From assembly GCA_027484445.1 (NCBI GenBank), contig JAIXSY010000025.1:248001-312000 (forward strand): a DNA stretch of 64,000 nucleotides. The letters run 5' to 3'. A program made the position numbers and the translations under genes. The notes below the pieces were generated by a model, which did not search any database, had not been told where the DNA came from, and saw only the letters and a program-made list of their open reading frames with translations. This document shows, piece after piece, positions 63,356-64,000 of the stretch (the first letter of the stretch is position 1; every line of letters starts with the position of its first letter). Source of the stretch: Verrucomicrobiaceae bacterium (GTDB lineage: Bacteria > Verrucomicrobiota > Verrucomicrobiia > Verrucomicrobiales > Verrucomicrobiaceae).

Positions 63356-64000
63356 ATGCTTCGCCTCTTCCTTGCCTTTTGGGTCTTCTTCACCGGCATC
63401 AGCCTCGCCCAGCAGCCCAGTGCCGCGCCTGCCACACCGACACCCGCAGGGACATCCGCAAGCTTGGAGAGAATCGTGGCTTCTGCCATGCAGATGCCTG
63501 CTTGGCGCTCGGCAAGACACCAGGTGGAGCGTCTGACGATCCTGCGTGACAAGGCCTTGGCGCAGAAAAATCCAACTGAGCCAGTTTCAGATCGATTTGT
63601 CATCACCACGCTCGGGGGACCGGTGGATTTGGTGCGCTTTTTTGGCCTCGCCCGCATCGTCTGTGGCGGCAAAGATCGCCGCGCCAGCCTGCTGAAGGAA
63701 TACCAGCGTGAGAAAGGAGAAGTCACCCCCGATGACCTGCCCAGCAATGCGCTGGGTGCCCTTTTTGGCGAAGAACTGCGGCCTCACATGCGCGATACGG
63801 GACACGACCTTGTGCCAGACCTGAGGCGTTTTTTTGCGAGTCTGCAACCTGCGGATGATGCTGCCATCAAGCGCCACAGTTACCAGCGACTCGTGCATGG
63901 CTTGGAGGCAGAAACCACAGAGCAGCAAAGGGCCGCGAGCCGTGACTGGCGCAAGGCTGAGCCACTCTACCTCGTCTCTCTGCTGGCTCCTGAGCGTGCC
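63356..64000 (+). CDS. Exported protein of unknown function, 3' end missing
   Basis: The frame is open from the ATG at 63356 to the window end, 215 codons. A signal peptide is clear (MLRLFLAFWVFFTGISLAQ), followed by a short Pro/Ala/Thr linker. The visible mature part is charged and mostly helical, with RLTILRDKALAQK, GGPVDLVRFFGLARIVCGG and RDWRKAEPLYLVSLLAPER. No family recognised. It starts 91 bases after fabH on the same strand. Confidence 0.72.
   Translation, partial: MLRLFLAFWVFFTGISLAQQPSAAPATPTPAGTSASLERIVASAMQMPAWRSARHQVERLTILRDKALAQKNPTEPVSDRFVITTLGGPVDLVRFFGLARIVCGGKDRRASLLKEYQREKGEVTPDDLPSNALGALFGEELRPHMRDTGHDLVPDLRRFFASLQPADDAAIKRHSYQRLVHGLEAETTEQQRAASRDWRKAEPLYLVSLLAPERA

Overview
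The window is about 64 kb of chromosomal DNA from a Gram-negative bacterium. It looks like a member of the Verrucomicrobiota, probably Verrucomicrobiaceae; the genus cannot be settled from sequence reading alone. The signs are: secreted proteins of the planctomycete/verrucomicrobial type (DUF1501, and DUF1549/DUF1553 proteins with an N-terminal c-type cytochrome motif); a giant autotransporter-repeat protein ending in a PEP-CTERM tail; a LexA operator of the form TGTTC-N4-GAACA; lpxA, an Mla-type lipid transporter and lipoproteins, which imply an outer membrane; and few clear Shine-Dalgarno sequences. No insertion sequence, prophage, CRISPR array or rRNA was seen. There is one tRNA gene (Tyr, minus strand). 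Coding density is high and many neighbouring genes overlap by 4 bases.

Layout. 1-2894: 3' part of a secreted PKD/beta-propeller protein. 3.2-6.7 kb: Tat-exported phosphoesterase, NtrC-type regulator and two small heat-shock proteins. 7.0-9.7 kb: Mla-type ABC transporter (permease, ATPase, MCE protein). 9.7-10.5 kb: Dabb protein and an orphan nuoA. 10.6-16.2 kb: the 1875-residue repeat protein. 16.3-20.2 kb: a minus-strand operon of four exported hydrolase-like proteins joined by 4-base overlaps (BPL_N amidotransferase fold, NlpC/P60, EF-hand calpain, N-formylglutamate amidohydrolase family). 20.3-25 kb: lexA, a lipoprotein/membrane protein/NHL-propeller group, and dnaA. 25.2-28.9 kb: exported protein, rplI, queD, ruvB. 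28.9-38.6 kb: DUF1501 and two large DUF1549/DUF1553 proteins. 38.7-43.2 kb: hflC, hflK, a small protein, a UlaG-like lactonase fold and a MetE-like methyltransferase.

From 43.7 to 50.1 kb a plus-strand run carries a 3-hydroxyisobutyrate dehydrogenase-type enzyme, ygfZ, a lipoprotein, a periplasmic cyclophilin, lpxA and an octaheme cytochrome fused to HEAT and TPR repeats. Then come cvfB-like and DUF1015 genes, tRNA-Tyr, a lipoprotein, a STAS protein with a SpoIIE-type phosphatase (a partial partner-switching module), a sulfatase, rpmI-rplT without infC, a NarL-type regulator, a phosphodiester glycosidase, a glcD-type oxidase overlapping a ketoacyl synthase, fabH, and the 5' part of an exported protein that runs off the window.

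Main themes are envelope lipid transport and biogenesis (Mla, LpxA, FabH), export of proteins with degradative or binding folds, and core information processing (DnaA, LexA, RuvB, L9, L35, L20). The observations most worth following are the four-gene hydrolase operon with its calpain-like protease, a 56-nt structured repeat present twice with covarying stems, the rplT leader structure, and a zinc-ligand substitution in QueD.
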